From NCBI GenBank assembly GCA_045532035.1, contig JAZSFD010000112.1, positions 1 to 28,520 of the forward strand: 28,520 nucleotides of DNA. The letters are read 5' to 3'. The notes under the pieces are model-generated. The model was not told where the DNA came from. It ran no database searches and worked only from the letters and a program-made list of their open reading frames with translations. Position 1 is the first letter of the stretch. The number at the start of each line of letters is the position of its first letter. Positions 1 through 7,677 of the stretch are shown piece after piece. Source of the DNA: UMGS1052 sp045532035. Its GTDB lineage: Bacteria > Bacillota > Clostridia > Oscillospirales > CAG-382. Position numbers and translations under genes: made by a program.

Positions 1-48
1 GGAACGAAAAAGCTTATGGGAACATACGCGAAGCTCACAAAAGAATAA
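1..48 (+). CDS. C-terminal fragment of an upstream gene (partial)
   Basis: Frame 1 is open from the first base and gives 15 residues ending in a TAA at 46-48, immediately before a strong intrinsic terminator. That arrangement is what the 3' end of a gene looks like. The fragment (ending KLTKE) is too short for me to assign a family. It could also be non-coding, since 15 open codons are weak evidence alone. Confidence 0.4.
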   Translation, partial: GTKKLMGTYAKLTKE

Positions 49-52
49 TTTG

Positions 53-83
53 AAAATGCACATCTCTTTGATGTGCATTTTTT
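53..83 (+). terminator. Intrinsic terminator of the upstream gene
   Basis: A perfect 12-bp stem (53-64 with 70-81) with a TCTTT loop runs into a T-rich 3' arm (78-83). It lies five bases after the stop codon at 46-48 and ahead of the next promoter, so it separates the upstream gene from the 188-2220 operon. Confidence 0.85.
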
Positions 84-114
84 GCAATAATCAGAGTAAC
101 ATTTGCACTGTACA

Positions 115-142
115 TTGCAAAACATTTTATATAAAATATAAA
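115..142 (+). promoter_or_regulatory. Putative sigma-A promoter of the transsulfuration/dapF operon
   Basis: A TTGCAA -35 box (115-120) is followed after 16 bp by TATAAA (137-142). Transcription would begin near 148, about 40 nt before the ATG at 188. The leader is too short for a T-box or SAM riboswitch and none is visible. The -10 is not perfect, so the call is moderate. Confidence 0.5.
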
Positions 143-187
143 TGTAAGATGAAATATACTATAAAAATATATCGGAGGATAATTGAT

Positions 188-1351
188 ATGACAAAGAAAT
201 TGACTCCCGCAAATCTCAGACCCGACTCGCTTGCAGTTCACGGAAACATGGGACACGACACCCACGCAAATGCTGTCAGCTTCCCGATCTATCAGACTTC
301 CACATACATAAACAAGAATTTCGGCGGAGACATCGACTTTTCTTATACCCGCTGTGCAAACCCCACAAGAGATGAGCTCGAAAAGACAGTTGCACTTCTT
401 GAAGGTGGAAAATACGGTTTTGCCTTCTCCAGCGGACTTGCAGCTGAAACAGCTCTCTTCTCCACCCTTTCTGCAGGCGATCATGTTGTAATTGGCGATG
501 ATGTTTATGGCGGCACATACAGACTTTCGAGAGATGTGTTCCCCCGCTATGGTGTTGAATTCACTGTAGTTGACTTTTCCTGCCCCGAAAAGGTTGAGGC
601 GGCTGTAAAGCAGAACACCAAGTTCCTTTATGTTGAAACCCCCACAAACCCCATGATGAAGGTTTGTGATATCGCAGCTATCGCCGCCATCGCAAAAAAG
701 TGTGGTGCAAAGTTTGTTGTTGACAACACTTTTATGACACCCGTTTTCCAGAAGCCTTTGGCTCTCGGTGCTGATGTTGTAATACACAGCGGAACAAAAT
801 ATCTTGCAGGTCACAACGACACAATGGCAGGTTTCCTTATCACATCCGACGAAGAGGTATATAACGGCGTTGCATACAACAGAAACACCGAAGGCGCAGC
901 TCTTGCCCCCTTTGATTCCTGGCTTGTTCTTCGCGGTATCAAGACCCTGACTCTTCGCATGAAAAAGCATGAAGAAAACGCAATCGCAGTTGCCAAGTGG
1001 CTTTCGCAATGCAAGGCTGTCGACGAAGTCTTCTTTGTGGGACTTGATTCTCACCCCGCAAAAGCCATCGTTGATAAGCAGTGCACCGGTTATGGCGGAA
1101 TGATCTCCTTCACACTCAAGGATCCCTCTATCGTAAAACACGCCCTTTGCGATTATCAGATGATTATGTTTGCCGAGTCTCTCGGCGGTGTTCAGACACT
1201 CATCACATATCCCCTTACGCAGACTCACGCCTCTATTCCCAAGGAAGTACGCGATTCCATCGGAATCACCGATAAGCTCTTGCGCCTTTCTGTAGGTATT
1301 GAAGACAAAGAAGATATCATAGCAGACCTTGCGTCTGTTCTCGGAGAATAA
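188..1351 (+). CDS. PLP-dependent transsulfuration enzyme (cystathionine gamma-synthase/lyase family)
   Basis: This 387-residue cytosolic enzyme belongs to the Cys/Met metabolism PLP family, which interconverts homocysteine, cystathionine and cysteine or uses O-acylhomoserine. The sequence shows the YTR phosphate-binding segment (Y53, R55), the PLP-stacking Y107, the pyridine-binding D179 in VVDNTF, and the Schiff-base K204 in SGTKYLAGH. The late ESLGGVQTLITYPLTQTHAS block is also typical. The open frame extends 46 codons upstream, but the ATG at 188 has a GGAGGA site at 174-179 and gives the normal family start and length. Motifs alone do not separate cystathionine synthase, gamma-lyase, beta-lyase or methionine gamma-lyase, so no symbol is given. 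dapF starts five bases after its stop, so the two are co-transcribed. That suggests biosynthesis of aspartate-family and sulfur amino acids. Confidence 0.9.
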   Translation: MTKKLTPANLRPDSLAVHGNMGHDTHANAVSFPIYQTSTYINKNFGGDIDFSYTRCANPTRDELEKTVALLEGGKYGFAFSSGLAAETALFSTLSAGDHVVIGDDVYGGTYRLSRDVFPRYGVEFTVVDFSCPEKVEAAVKQNTKFLYVETPTNPMMKVCDIAAIAAIAKKCGAKFVVDNTFMTPVFQKPLALGADVVIHSGTKYLAGHNDTMAGFLITSDEEVYNGVAYNRNTEGAALAPFDSWLVLRGIKTLTLRMKKHEENAIAVAKWLSQCKAVDEVFFVGLDSHPAKAIVDKQCTGYGGMISFTLKDPSIVKHALCDYQMIMFAESLGGVQTLITYPLTQTHASIPKEVRDSIGITDKLLRLSVGIEDKEDIIADLASVLGE

Positions 1352-1356
1352 TTCTG

Positions 1357-2220
1357 ATGAACAGGGAGATAACTTTTACAAAAATGCAGGCTTACGGCAA
1401 TGACTATGTCTATATCGACACGTTGACTCAGGAGCTTACAAATCTCAACGAGCTTGCAAAGTTCGTTTCTAAAAGACATTTCGGCATTTGTTCCGACGGT
1501 ATGATCCTTGTCTGTCCGTCTGATATTGCCGATTTCAGAATGCGTGTTTTCAATCCTGACGGTACCGAAGCCGAGATGTGCGGTAATGCTCTCAGAAGTG
1601 TCGGTATGCTTGTTTATGAAAAGGGTTTTACAGACAAAACCGAAGTTACTGTGGAAACACTCGGCGGTCTAAAAAAAGTATATCTTGATGTAAGGGGCGG
1701 TCATGTCGCAAACATTACCGCAAATATCGGAGAACCAATAATAGATGCTTCGAAAGTTCCTGCCGTTACAAAATCAGAATGCTTCATCGACAAGTCTGTT
1801 ATACTTGACGGCAGAAAGTTCGACACAACAGCCATTTCTCTCGGAAACCCTCACTGTGTAAGCTTTATCAACGATCTTGACGATCTTGATCTTGAAAAAT
1901 TCGGGCCTTTGATGGAAAACAATCAGCTTTTCCCTAACAGAATAAACGCCGAATTTTGCGAAGTGCGAGACAGAAGCCGTCTGCGTCTGCGTACCTGGGA
2001 ACGCGGAACGGGAGAAACCCTCGCCTGCGCCACAGGTTGTGCCACCTGTACAGTCGGCGGTGTGCTGACTGACCGTTGCGACAGAAAGGTTGAGGTGGAG
2101 CAGATAGGCGGTGTGACTCAGGTTGAATGGCGTGCAGAAAATAATTGCATTTACATCACTGCTCCCTCAAACATTGTTTTTGACGGAACTCTTTATCTTC
2201 CGGATAATTTGCTTAAATAA
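1357..2220 (+). CDS. dapF: Diaminopimelate epimerase
   Basis: This enzyme interconverts LL- and meso-diaminopimelate for lysine and peptidoglycan synthesis, without a cofactor. At 287 residues it has the usual family length. Both catalytic cysteines are visible: C75 in EMCGNALR and C224 in GTGETLACATG. The first-domain segment QAYGNDYVY and the substrate-binding NPHCVSF block are also present. The start ATG is 5 bp after the preceding stop, and its GGAG site (1343-1346) lies within the end of the upstream gene, which points to translational coupling. A strong terminator follows directly. Other lysine-pathway genes are not in the window. The cysteine-rich stretch CATGCATC is slightly unusual but leaves the motif intact. 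Confidence 0.96.
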   Translation: MNREITFTKMQAYGNDYVYIDTLTQELTNLNELAKFVSKRHFGICSDGMILVCPSDIADFRMRVFNPDGTEAEMCGNALRSVGMLVYEKGFTDKTEVTVETLGGLKKVYLDVRGGHVANITANIGEPIIDASKVPAVTKSECFIDKSVILDGRKFDTTAISLGNPHCVSFINDLDDLDLEKFGPLMENNQLFPNRINAEFCEVRDRSRLRLRTWERGTGETLACATGCATCTVGGVLTDRCDRKVEVEQIGGVTQVEWRAENNCIYITAPSNIVFDGTLYLPDNLLK

Positions 2221-2225
2221 AAATC

Positions 2226-2260
2226 ACCGAGAAAACCTCAATGTGTTTTCTCGGTTTTTT
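2226..2260 (+). terminator. Terminator between convergent dapF and aminotransferase genes
   Basis: An 11-bp perfect stem (ACCGAGAAAAC at 2226-2236 with 2245-2255) with an 8-nt loop is followed by seven T residues (2255-2261). A short A-run before the stem means it could also work weakly on the minus strand. Its T-tract touches the stop codon of the opposing gene. Confidence 0.9.
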
Positions 2261-3393
2261 TATGCTCTGTTTACAAGTTTCAGAAATCTGTCTATTTCTG
2301 CTTTGGTATTATTATGCCCGAACGATACTCTGACGCCGCCATCGGGATATGTTCCCAACGCTTCATGCGCTGTAGGCGCGCAATGAAGTCCGGATCTTAC
2401 ACATATTCCGTGTTCTGCAAGATGCGACGCCATTTCCGAAGGATTATAGCCTTTTTTATTGAACAGAATTATCGGTGCTTTAATGCCATAGTTGCCATAC
2501 ATCGTGACATCTTTAATTGATGCAAGGCCTTGCAAGGCATAATCTGTAAGCAGAAGTGTCTTTCCGAATATACTTTCGGGTGTCTGCTCGAGCACATATT
2601 CGATACCTGCGCGCAGACCGCAGATTCCGGGAGTGTTCAGCGTGCCCGCCTCAAGCTTCTCGGGCAAATCCTGACCCATTGTCCGTTCTTCGGAATACAT
2701 TCCGTTGCCGCCCTGTGCAAAGCTTTCGGGAGTGCAGGATTCTGAGCAGATCATAACACCCGTTCCCTGGGGACCATATAACCCCTTGTGTCCCGCAAGA
2801 CAAAGAATATCGGCTCCCGATCTAATAAAATTAAATGGAAAAATCCCACCCGCCTGCGCACCGTCAACGATAAGCTTTATTCCATGACTTTTGCAGACCT
2901 TTGATATGCGTTCTATCGGCAATATCTTTCCGCAGACATTTGATGCAGCTGTGACAACAGCAAGCTTTGTGTTGCTGTTTATAGCCCTCTTGAAGCAATA
3001 AACCGTTTCTTCCTCATCGCTGTCACGGGCGTCAAACATACTATAGCTTACCCCCATAGATGCAAGCGCGTGGAGTGGCCGAAGAACCGAATTATGCTCA
3101 AGATTGGATACAAGCACATTCTCATTACGACCCACAAGTCCCTTGATTGCCATATTAAGGGCATAAGTCGTGTTTTGAGTAAATATAACACGCTCGGGCG
3201 ACGAACAACCAAAAAGCTTGCACACAGATTCTCTGCACTCGTATATGGCGCGTGCTGCGTTGACAGAAAGCAGATGACCGCTGCGCCCGGGATTTCCGCC
3301 CTTTTCGCGCATTGCATCTGACATTGCAGAAAAAACGCCCGGAGGCTTTGGCCAACTTGTGGCAGCATGGTCAAAATAAACAATTCTATCCAT
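2260..3393 (-). CDS. Class V aminotransferase, cysteine desulfurase-like
   Basis: This 377-residue PLP fold type I protein resembles the clostridial cysteine desulfurase-related family often annotated as TIGR01977. Visible features are the N-terminal YFDHAATSWPKP, H100 in SNLEHNS, the PLP-binding VDGAQAGG (D177), the Schiff-base K203 in AGHKGLYGPQGTG, and C338 in RSGLHCAP, where cysteine desulfurases carry their sulfur-accepting cysteine. It probably removes sulfur or selenium from cysteine or selenocysteine. There is no IscU, NifU or ThiI nearby. Instead it follows, 12 nt downstream, a DUF3343 putative Se/S carrier, so delivery to that partner is a reasonable inference. The ATG at 3393 has GGAGA a few bases upstream. 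Persulfide chemistry is not proven by sequence. Confidence 0.85.
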   Translation of the reverse strand: MDRIVYFDHAATSWPKPPGVFSAMSDAMREKGGNPGRSGHLLSVNAARAIYECRESVCKLFGCSSPERVIFTQNTTYALNMAIKGLVGRNENVLVSNLEHNSVLRPLHALASMGVSYSMFDARDSDEEETVYCFKRAINSNTKLAVVTAASNVCGKILPIERISKVCKSHGIKLIVDGAQAGGIFPFNFIRSGADILCLAGHKGLYGPQGTGVMICSESCTPESFAQGGNGMYSEERTMGQDLPEKLEAGTLNTPGICGLRAGIEYVLEQTPESIFGKTLLLTDYALQGLASIKDVTMYGNYGIKAPIILFNKKGYNPSEMASHLAEHGICVRSGLHCAPTAHEALGTYPDGGVRVSFGHNNTKAEIDRFLKLVNRA

Positions 3394-3405
3394 ATCGTTC
3401 TCCGG

Positions 3406-3627
3406 TCAGCATTCAATCACTTCGACGATTCTTACTCCTTCTTTTTTCAACAGAGTCTCAGCCTCTGCAAGCTTGCTTTTTTCGATCCTCAAACCGTATC
3501 CGCAGCCTTTCAGCGACCGGTTTCTTGTCAACTTTTCAAGTCTTGTTCCGATCCCTTCGCGAGCAAGTACCGATTGCGCTTTCAGCGCGTAGGTCACAGA
3601 ACTCATTACTATAATGCAATATATCAT
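3406..3627 (-). CDS. DUF3343 small protein, putative Se/S carrier
   Basis: This 73-residue protein starts at an ATG behind GAAAGGAAG. It resembles the DUF3343 family (Pfam PF11823, named putative Se/S carrier protein-like). It has a beta strand followed by a helix (SSVTYALKAQSVLAREGI), a basic stretch (TRNRSLKG), a conserved CG pair (C42 in KGCGYGLRI) and a second acidic helix. The last residue is also a cysteine (C73). C42 sits where the family places its presumed carrier cysteine. It is the first gene of a two-gene minus-strand operon with the cysteine desulfurase-like enzyme. The carrier function is a family-level proposal, not something the sequence proves. Confidence 0.8.
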   Translation of the reverse strand: MIYCIIVMSSVTYALKAQSVLAREGIGTRLEKLTRNRSLKGCGYGLRIEKSKLAEAETLLKKEGVRIVEVIEC

Positions 3628-3702
3628 ATTATTGTCTTCCTTTCGGGATCAGCATAAAAACTTCCATCGGCAAAAGCCATATATATTACACTTCCAATGT
3701 AC

Positions 3703-3731
3703 ATTATATGTTGTAAAATATTAAAAGTGAA
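3703..3731 (-). promoter_or_regulatory. Putative promoter of the DUF3343/aminotransferase operon
   Basis: Read on the minus strand, TTCACT (3731-3726) lies 17 bp before a perfect TATAAT (3708-3703). Transcription would start near 3696, leaving a leader of about 70 nt. It is divergent from the promoter at 3755-3783, so this 188-bp gap holds two outward promoters and nothing else I can recognise. Confidence 0.5.
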
Positions 3732-3754
3732 TGTCGATATTTTGCCGAAAAATA

Positions 3755-3783
3755 TTGCAAAAATCATTGCTGTGTGCTATAAT
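3755..3783 (+). promoter_or_regulatory. Strong promoter of the GNAT-gltX-glnS operon
   Basis: TTGCAA (3755-3760), a 17-bp spacer and a perfect TATAAT (3778-3783) preceded by TGC make an extended -10 promoter. The predicted transcription start near 3790 is only about 5 nt before the first possible ATG (3795). This helps decide that the downstream gene begins at TTG 3816 instead. Confidence 0.85.
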
Positions 3784-3815
3784 ATAATGAAATTATGTTT
3801 GCAGGCGGTGATATT

Positions 3816-4358
3816 TTGGATTTTGTTCTGAAGAAATTGCCTAAAAGCCGTTATAAATATCACGAGCTTCATTATGTTTATTCGTCCGACGCTCACTATG
3901 TGCTCAACTCCGAATCAAAAAAAGACCTTTTTTCCTTTTCCTTCAAAAGAGAAAAGCTTGATTGCGTATACCGACACGATTCGTACGACACTTTGTTTGA
4001 TGATGTATGGAAGCATTGTGAAGCCTACGGTGTATTTACAGGCGGTTTCGACGAGCCTATTGCTTATATTGAGCTTGCCCGCGAAGAGTGGAACGACAGG
4101 CTCAGAATAACAAATCTTCTTGTAAAAGAAGAATACAGACGACGTGGAATCGGAGCTTTTCTTATCGGCAAAGCCAAGGAGATCGCCCTGAAAGAAGATC
4201 GTCGCATAATAACTCTCGAAACACAGTCCTGCAACATTCCCGCCATTGATTTTTATCTTCAAAACGGATTCGTCTTTTCGGGAACAAATCTTTATTTTTA
4301 CTCAAATATAGATGCCGAATACGATGAAGTTATGATCGAAATGGCTTATCTTTACTGA
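3816..4358 (+). CDS. GNAT family N-acetyltransferase
   Basis: This 180-residue protein has a C-terminal GNAT fold. The acetyl-CoA pyrophosphate loop is clear in RRRGIGAFLIGKAKEIA (R108 to G113), and the late IPAIDFYLQNGFVFSG segment matches GNAT motif B. The substrate is unknown. I place the start at TTG 3816 because AGGCGGTGA (3803-3811) sits at ideal spacing before it. The in-frame ATG at 3795 has no ribosome binding site and would lie about 5 nt from the predicted transcript end. gltX follows 30 nt later with no terminator between, so this gene leads the tRNA synthetase operon. RimI-like protein acetylation is possible but not supported by a specific motif. Confidence 0.82.
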   Translation: MDFVLKKLPKSRYKYHELHYVYSSDAHYVLNSESKKDLFSFSFKREKLDCVYRHDSYDTLFDDVWKHCEAYGVFTGGFDEPIAYIELAREEWNDRLRITNLLVKEEYRRRGIGAFLIGKAKEIALKEDRRIITLETQSCNIPAIDFYLQNGFVFSGTNLYFYSNIDAEYDEVMIEMAYLY

Positions 4359-4388
4359 AACGAAATAACACGAAAGGTAACAATAAAA

Positions 4389-6053
4389 ATGGACAACACA
4401 AAGCTTTTGGAATTATCAGCCCTCATTTTCCCCGATCTTTGCGACAGCGACACAATCGAATCTCTTGAAGAGAAATTCCCCGAAAGAGGTCTTGAGGAAG
4501 GCTCCAAGGTTACAAGAATCGCTCCCAGTCCCACAGGCTCGATGCATCTCGGGAACCTTTACGGTGCTCTTGCCGACGAAAGAGTTGCTCATTCTTCGGG
4601 TAACGGTGTTTTTATGCTCAGAATCGAGGACACTGACGATAAGCGTGAGGTGGAAGGTGCCGTTGAGAAGATAATAAAATATCTCGGAGGATTTGGTCTT
4701 ACCTTTGACGAGGGCGCCACAGCCGACGGAGATTTTGGCAAGTACGGACCTTACAGACAGCGCCAGCGTGCTAAATTTTATCATATAGTCGCCCGCAAGC
4801 TCTTGCTTGACGGCAGAGCTTATCCGTGTTTCTGCTCTGAAGAGGATCTTGAAAATGCACACAAGGCGCAGGAGCAGGCAAAGGATAATTTCGGCTACTA
4901 CGGAAAATATGCAGTCCACCGCGATATGCCCATTGAACAGGCAATTGAAAAAATCAAGAACGGTGACAAGTTTGTTCTCCGTTTCAAGTCTATGGGTGAT
5001 CCTTCCAAGAAAACGCCCTTCAAGGATTCCATCAAGGGAAATCTTGAAGTTCCCGAAAACGATCAGGACTTTATTCTTCTGAAATCCGACGGAATCCCCA
5101 CTTACCATCTCGCACACATCGTCGACGACCACTTCATGCGCACAACCGATGTCATCCGCGGTGAAGAATGGCTTTCTACACTTCCCTGGCATCTTGAACT
5201 CTGGAACGCCTGCGGCTTCCGCCGTCCAAGATATTGCCACACCTCACAGGTGCTCAAATTCGACGAGGAGCTCGGCACAAAGAGAAAAATGTCCAAAAGA
5301 AAGGACCCTGAGTGCTCACTTGAATTCTATTATACAACAGGCTATCCCAAGGAATCGGTCATTGAATATCTCATGACTCTGCTCAACTCCAATTACGAGC
5401 AGTGGAGAAGCGCGAACGCTGATAAAAGCTACCGCGAATTTCCCTTCTCCACATCAAAGATGAGCGCATCGGGCGCACTCTTTGATCTTGCGAAGTTCAA
5501 CGATATTTCAAAAAACGTTGTTGCACGCATGACTGCAGAGCAGGTTTATGAAGGAGTATCCGCATGGGCTGCAGAATATGATCCTGATTTTAATTCGATT
5601 CTCACCAAAGACCCTCAGTATTCAACTTCTATTTTCGCCATCGGCCGCGGAGGCAAAAAGCCCAGAAAGGATATCGCCTGCTGGTCGGAAGTCAAGGATT
5701 TCGTTTCATACTTCTTTGATGAATTGTTCTGCGTAAACGAAGCCGAATACCCCGAGAACATTTCGGTTGAGGACAGAAAAGCAATTCTTGCCGAATATGC
5801 AAGAATTTATAAGACCGCAAGCGACAACAACGAATGGTTCGAGACAGTAAAAGCTCTCTCAGAAAAGCACGGCTTCACCTCTGATATGAAGGCATACAAA
5901 GCAGATCCTTCCGCTTTCAAGGGTTCTGTCGCAGATGTTTCTACTGTAATTCGCGTCGCTGTTACGGGAAGACAGAACTCTCCCGATCTCTTTGCTATCT
6001 GCGGTCTTCTCGGCGAAGAAAGAGTAAAAGCAAGAATCGCGGCACAGGCATAA
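4389..6053 (+). CDS. gltX: Glutamyl-tRNA synthetase
   Basis: This class I aminoacyl-tRNA synthetase charges glutamate onto tRNA. The HIGH-type motif appears as HLGN (53-56) within IAPSPTGSMHLGNLYGAL, and the KMSKR loop is K300-R304 (KRKMSKRKD). A catalytic-core RIEDTD follows the first motif. At 554 residues it is longer than the usual 460-500. About 40 residues precede the HIGH motif, and the C-terminal anticodon-binding part is also long, resembling a distinct clostridial subtype. Its ATG is preceded by GAAAGG. It is the second gene of an operon that ends with glnS. Whether it is discriminating (tRNA-Glu only) cannot be read from motifs. Confidence 0.94.
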   Translation: MDNTKLLELSALIFPDLCDSDTIESLEEKFPERGLEEGSKVTRIAPSPTGSMHLGNLYGALADERVAHSSGNGVFMLRIEDTDDKREVEGAVEKIIKYLGGFGLTFDEGATADGDFGKYGPYRQRQRAKFYHIVARKLLLDGRAYPCFCSEEDLENAHKAQEQAKDNFGYYGKYAVHRDMPIEQAIEKIKNGDKFVLRFKSMGDPSKKTPFKDSIKGNLEVPENDQDFILLKSDGIPTYHLAHIVDDHFMRTTDVIRGEEWLSTLPWHLELWNACGFRRPRYCHTSQVLKFDEELGTKRKMSKRKDPECSLEFYYTTGYPKESVIEYLMTLLNSNYEQWRSANADKSYREFPFSTSKMSASGALFDLAKFNDISKNVVARMTAEQVYEGVSAWAAEYDPDFNSILTKDPQYSTSIFAIGRGGKKPRKDIACWSEVKDFVSYFFDELFCVNEAEYPENISVEDRKAILAEYARIYKTASDNNEWFETVKALSEKHGFTSDMKAYKADPSAFKGSVADVSTVIRVAVTGRQNSPDLFAICGLLGEERVKARIAAQA

Positions 6054-6068
6054 TATCGTTTTTTTGTT

Positions 6069-7646
6069 ATGAAAAAAATAGTTTTATCACAAAAGAATCC
6101 TTCATACAATTTCACACCTGATGTGATAAAATCGATCACCGACATCAAAAACGGCGGTTGTATATCTTTCGAGTTCGGTGAATACCATTTCTACGAGGAC
6201 GGGACCTGTCAAGCCTTTTTTGCACCCAGCAATAACGAGACCGGCATCAAGAAAGTTGTGTTTCCGCTGATCGATTGTTCCGACATCGTAATTGACGGTA
6301 ACGGTTCAACATTCGTATTCCACGGCACAGTCTCCCCTTTTATAGTCAAAAACAGCAGAAACATTACAATAAAAAACGCCACCCTCACAACATTTTTGCC
6401 TTCATATGCACTGATGCAGGTTGTGGAAAAAACAGATGAAAAATTTGTTTGCAAATTTGATGATACCAAAATTCCTTGCAAAGTGTGTAACGGAAACCTT
6501 GTTTTCAACACCGAAACCGAAGCAATAAGCACCGTTTCAAAAAAGCTTTCGTTTCACGCTATGGAGCGGGTCGTTATAAGATATCTTTTTACAAAAGATT
6601 GCGTTTCCTCAAAGGAAAATCTGCCTGCAGGATATGTATTTTGCGAAGCTTTTGAAAAAGACGGATGCATTGAGTTTTTCTATCTCGATGATGAAAAATC
6701 GGAAAAATGCGCATATGATGTAGGTGAATATGTCTCCATCAACCTCGAAGAAAGCCGTTTCAGAGATGTTTTCTTTCTTGAAGACTCGGAAAACACCGTC
6801 ATATCAGAGATAACCGTCAAGCGCGGCGGAGGCATGGGTATCATAGCGCAGCTGTGCAAGGACATCGAAATCGACAGATTTATCGTTAAACCCTCAGAGG
6901 GCGAAAGCATCACCCTTACCGCCGACATTATCCATATCGTCAATTGTTCGGGAAAGCTTTCGATACATGATTGCGAGCTGAAATCAAGCCTTGACGATGC
7001 CTGTAATGTACACGGCACATATACTTCGGTTGCTTCTATCGGGGAAAACTTTGTAGATGTCAGATACATGCATGAGGCGCATTCTTTTCTCGAACTTTAT
7101 AAAAAAGGCGATCTACTCACAATTATCAACAAGAAAAATCTTGATGAAGTTTGCAGATTTCGCGTTTCGTCTGCATGCTTTTCCGACAGCTCCGGAATGG
7201 CAATCCGGATTTACACCGACGATCCTACGAATAATATCGGGGAAGGCTTTTTGATCGAATCGCCCTTGCGTATGCCCGATATGCACATTTACCGCAACAA
7301 AAGCGAAAACATTCCTCATTGGCGCCTTTCGGGTGCAGGAGACATAATTGTTGAAAACAATGAATATACAGACTGCAATTTCCCTGTTTACGCCTTTGAT
7401 CTTGCGGAATACTGGTACGAATCGGGACGAATCAGGAACCTTGTTATAAGAAACAATCATTTCAGGAAAGCGCGCTTTTCTGACGGTTTTATAAAAACCG
7501 GTGTGTCGGGATATTCAGGCGATGATACACCATACATCCACAAATCAATTACTGTAACAGAAAATGTTTTTGAGGATATGATCGATCTTGCCTATGACAT
7601 AAAAGGCTTTGAGAAAGTTATTATAAAAGACAATATAATCAAGTAA
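6069..7646 (+). CDS. Right-handed beta-helix protein, GH110-like
   Basis: This 525-residue protein is made of repeated short beta-strand rungs (IVIDGNGSTFVFHG, NITIKNATL, ENTVISEITVKRG and others), typical of a right-handed parallel beta-helix. The N-terminal run FEFGEYHFYEDG...GIKKVVFPLIDCSDIVIDGNGSTFVFHG and the mid-protein SSLDDACNVHGTY (D309, D310, N313, H315) resemble GH110 alpha-1,3-galactosidases. In that family an Asp pair in this region is catalytic, as far as I recall. There is no signal peptide or membrane segment, so it would act in the cytosol, unlike many secreted members. No clear Shine-Dalgarno site precedes the ATG, which lies 15 nt after gltX, so reinitiation is possible. 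Its place between two tRNA synthetase genes has no obvious functional logic. A pectate-lyase-like fold with another activity is the alternative. Confidence 0.6.
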   Translation: MKKIVLSQKNPSYNFTPDVIKSITDIKNGGCISFEFGEYHFYEDGTCQAFFAPSNNETGIKKVVFPLIDCSDIVIDGNGSTFVFHGTVSPFIVKNSRNITIKNATLTTFLPSYALMQVVEKTDEKFVCKFDDTKIPCKVCNGNLVFNTETEAISTVSKKLSFHAMERVVIRYLFTKDCVSSKENLPAGYVFCEAFEKDGCIEFFYLDDEKSEKCAYDVGEYVSINLEESRFRDVFFLEDSENTVISEITVKRGGGMGIIAQLCKDIEIDRFIVKPSEGESITLTADIIHIVNCSGKLSIHDCELKSSLDDACNVHGTYTSVASIGENFVDVRYMHEAHSFLELYKKGDLLTIINKKNLDEVCRFRVSSACFSDSSGMAIRIYTDDPTNNIGEGFLIESPLRMPDMHIYRNKSENIPHWRLSGAGDIIVENNEYTDCNFPVYAFDLAEYWYESGRIRNLVIRNNHFRKARFSDGFIKTGVSGYSGDDTPYIHKSITVTENVFEDMIDLAYDIKGFEKVIIKDNIIK

Positions 7647-7677
7647 ACATTCCACAAAATAAAGGAGTAAGAAGCTC

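Noticed and set aside
50..187. Possible 46-residue N-terminal extension of the transsulfuration enzyme
   Set aside because: The extension crosses the terminator and promoter region. ATG 188 has a good ribosome binding site and gives the normal family length.
35..1228. A 397-codon open frame on the minus strand
   Set aside because: It is fully antisense to the transsulfuration gene, whose motifs are intact. Its translation is cysteine-rich, low in recognisable motifs, and lacks a ribosome binding site.
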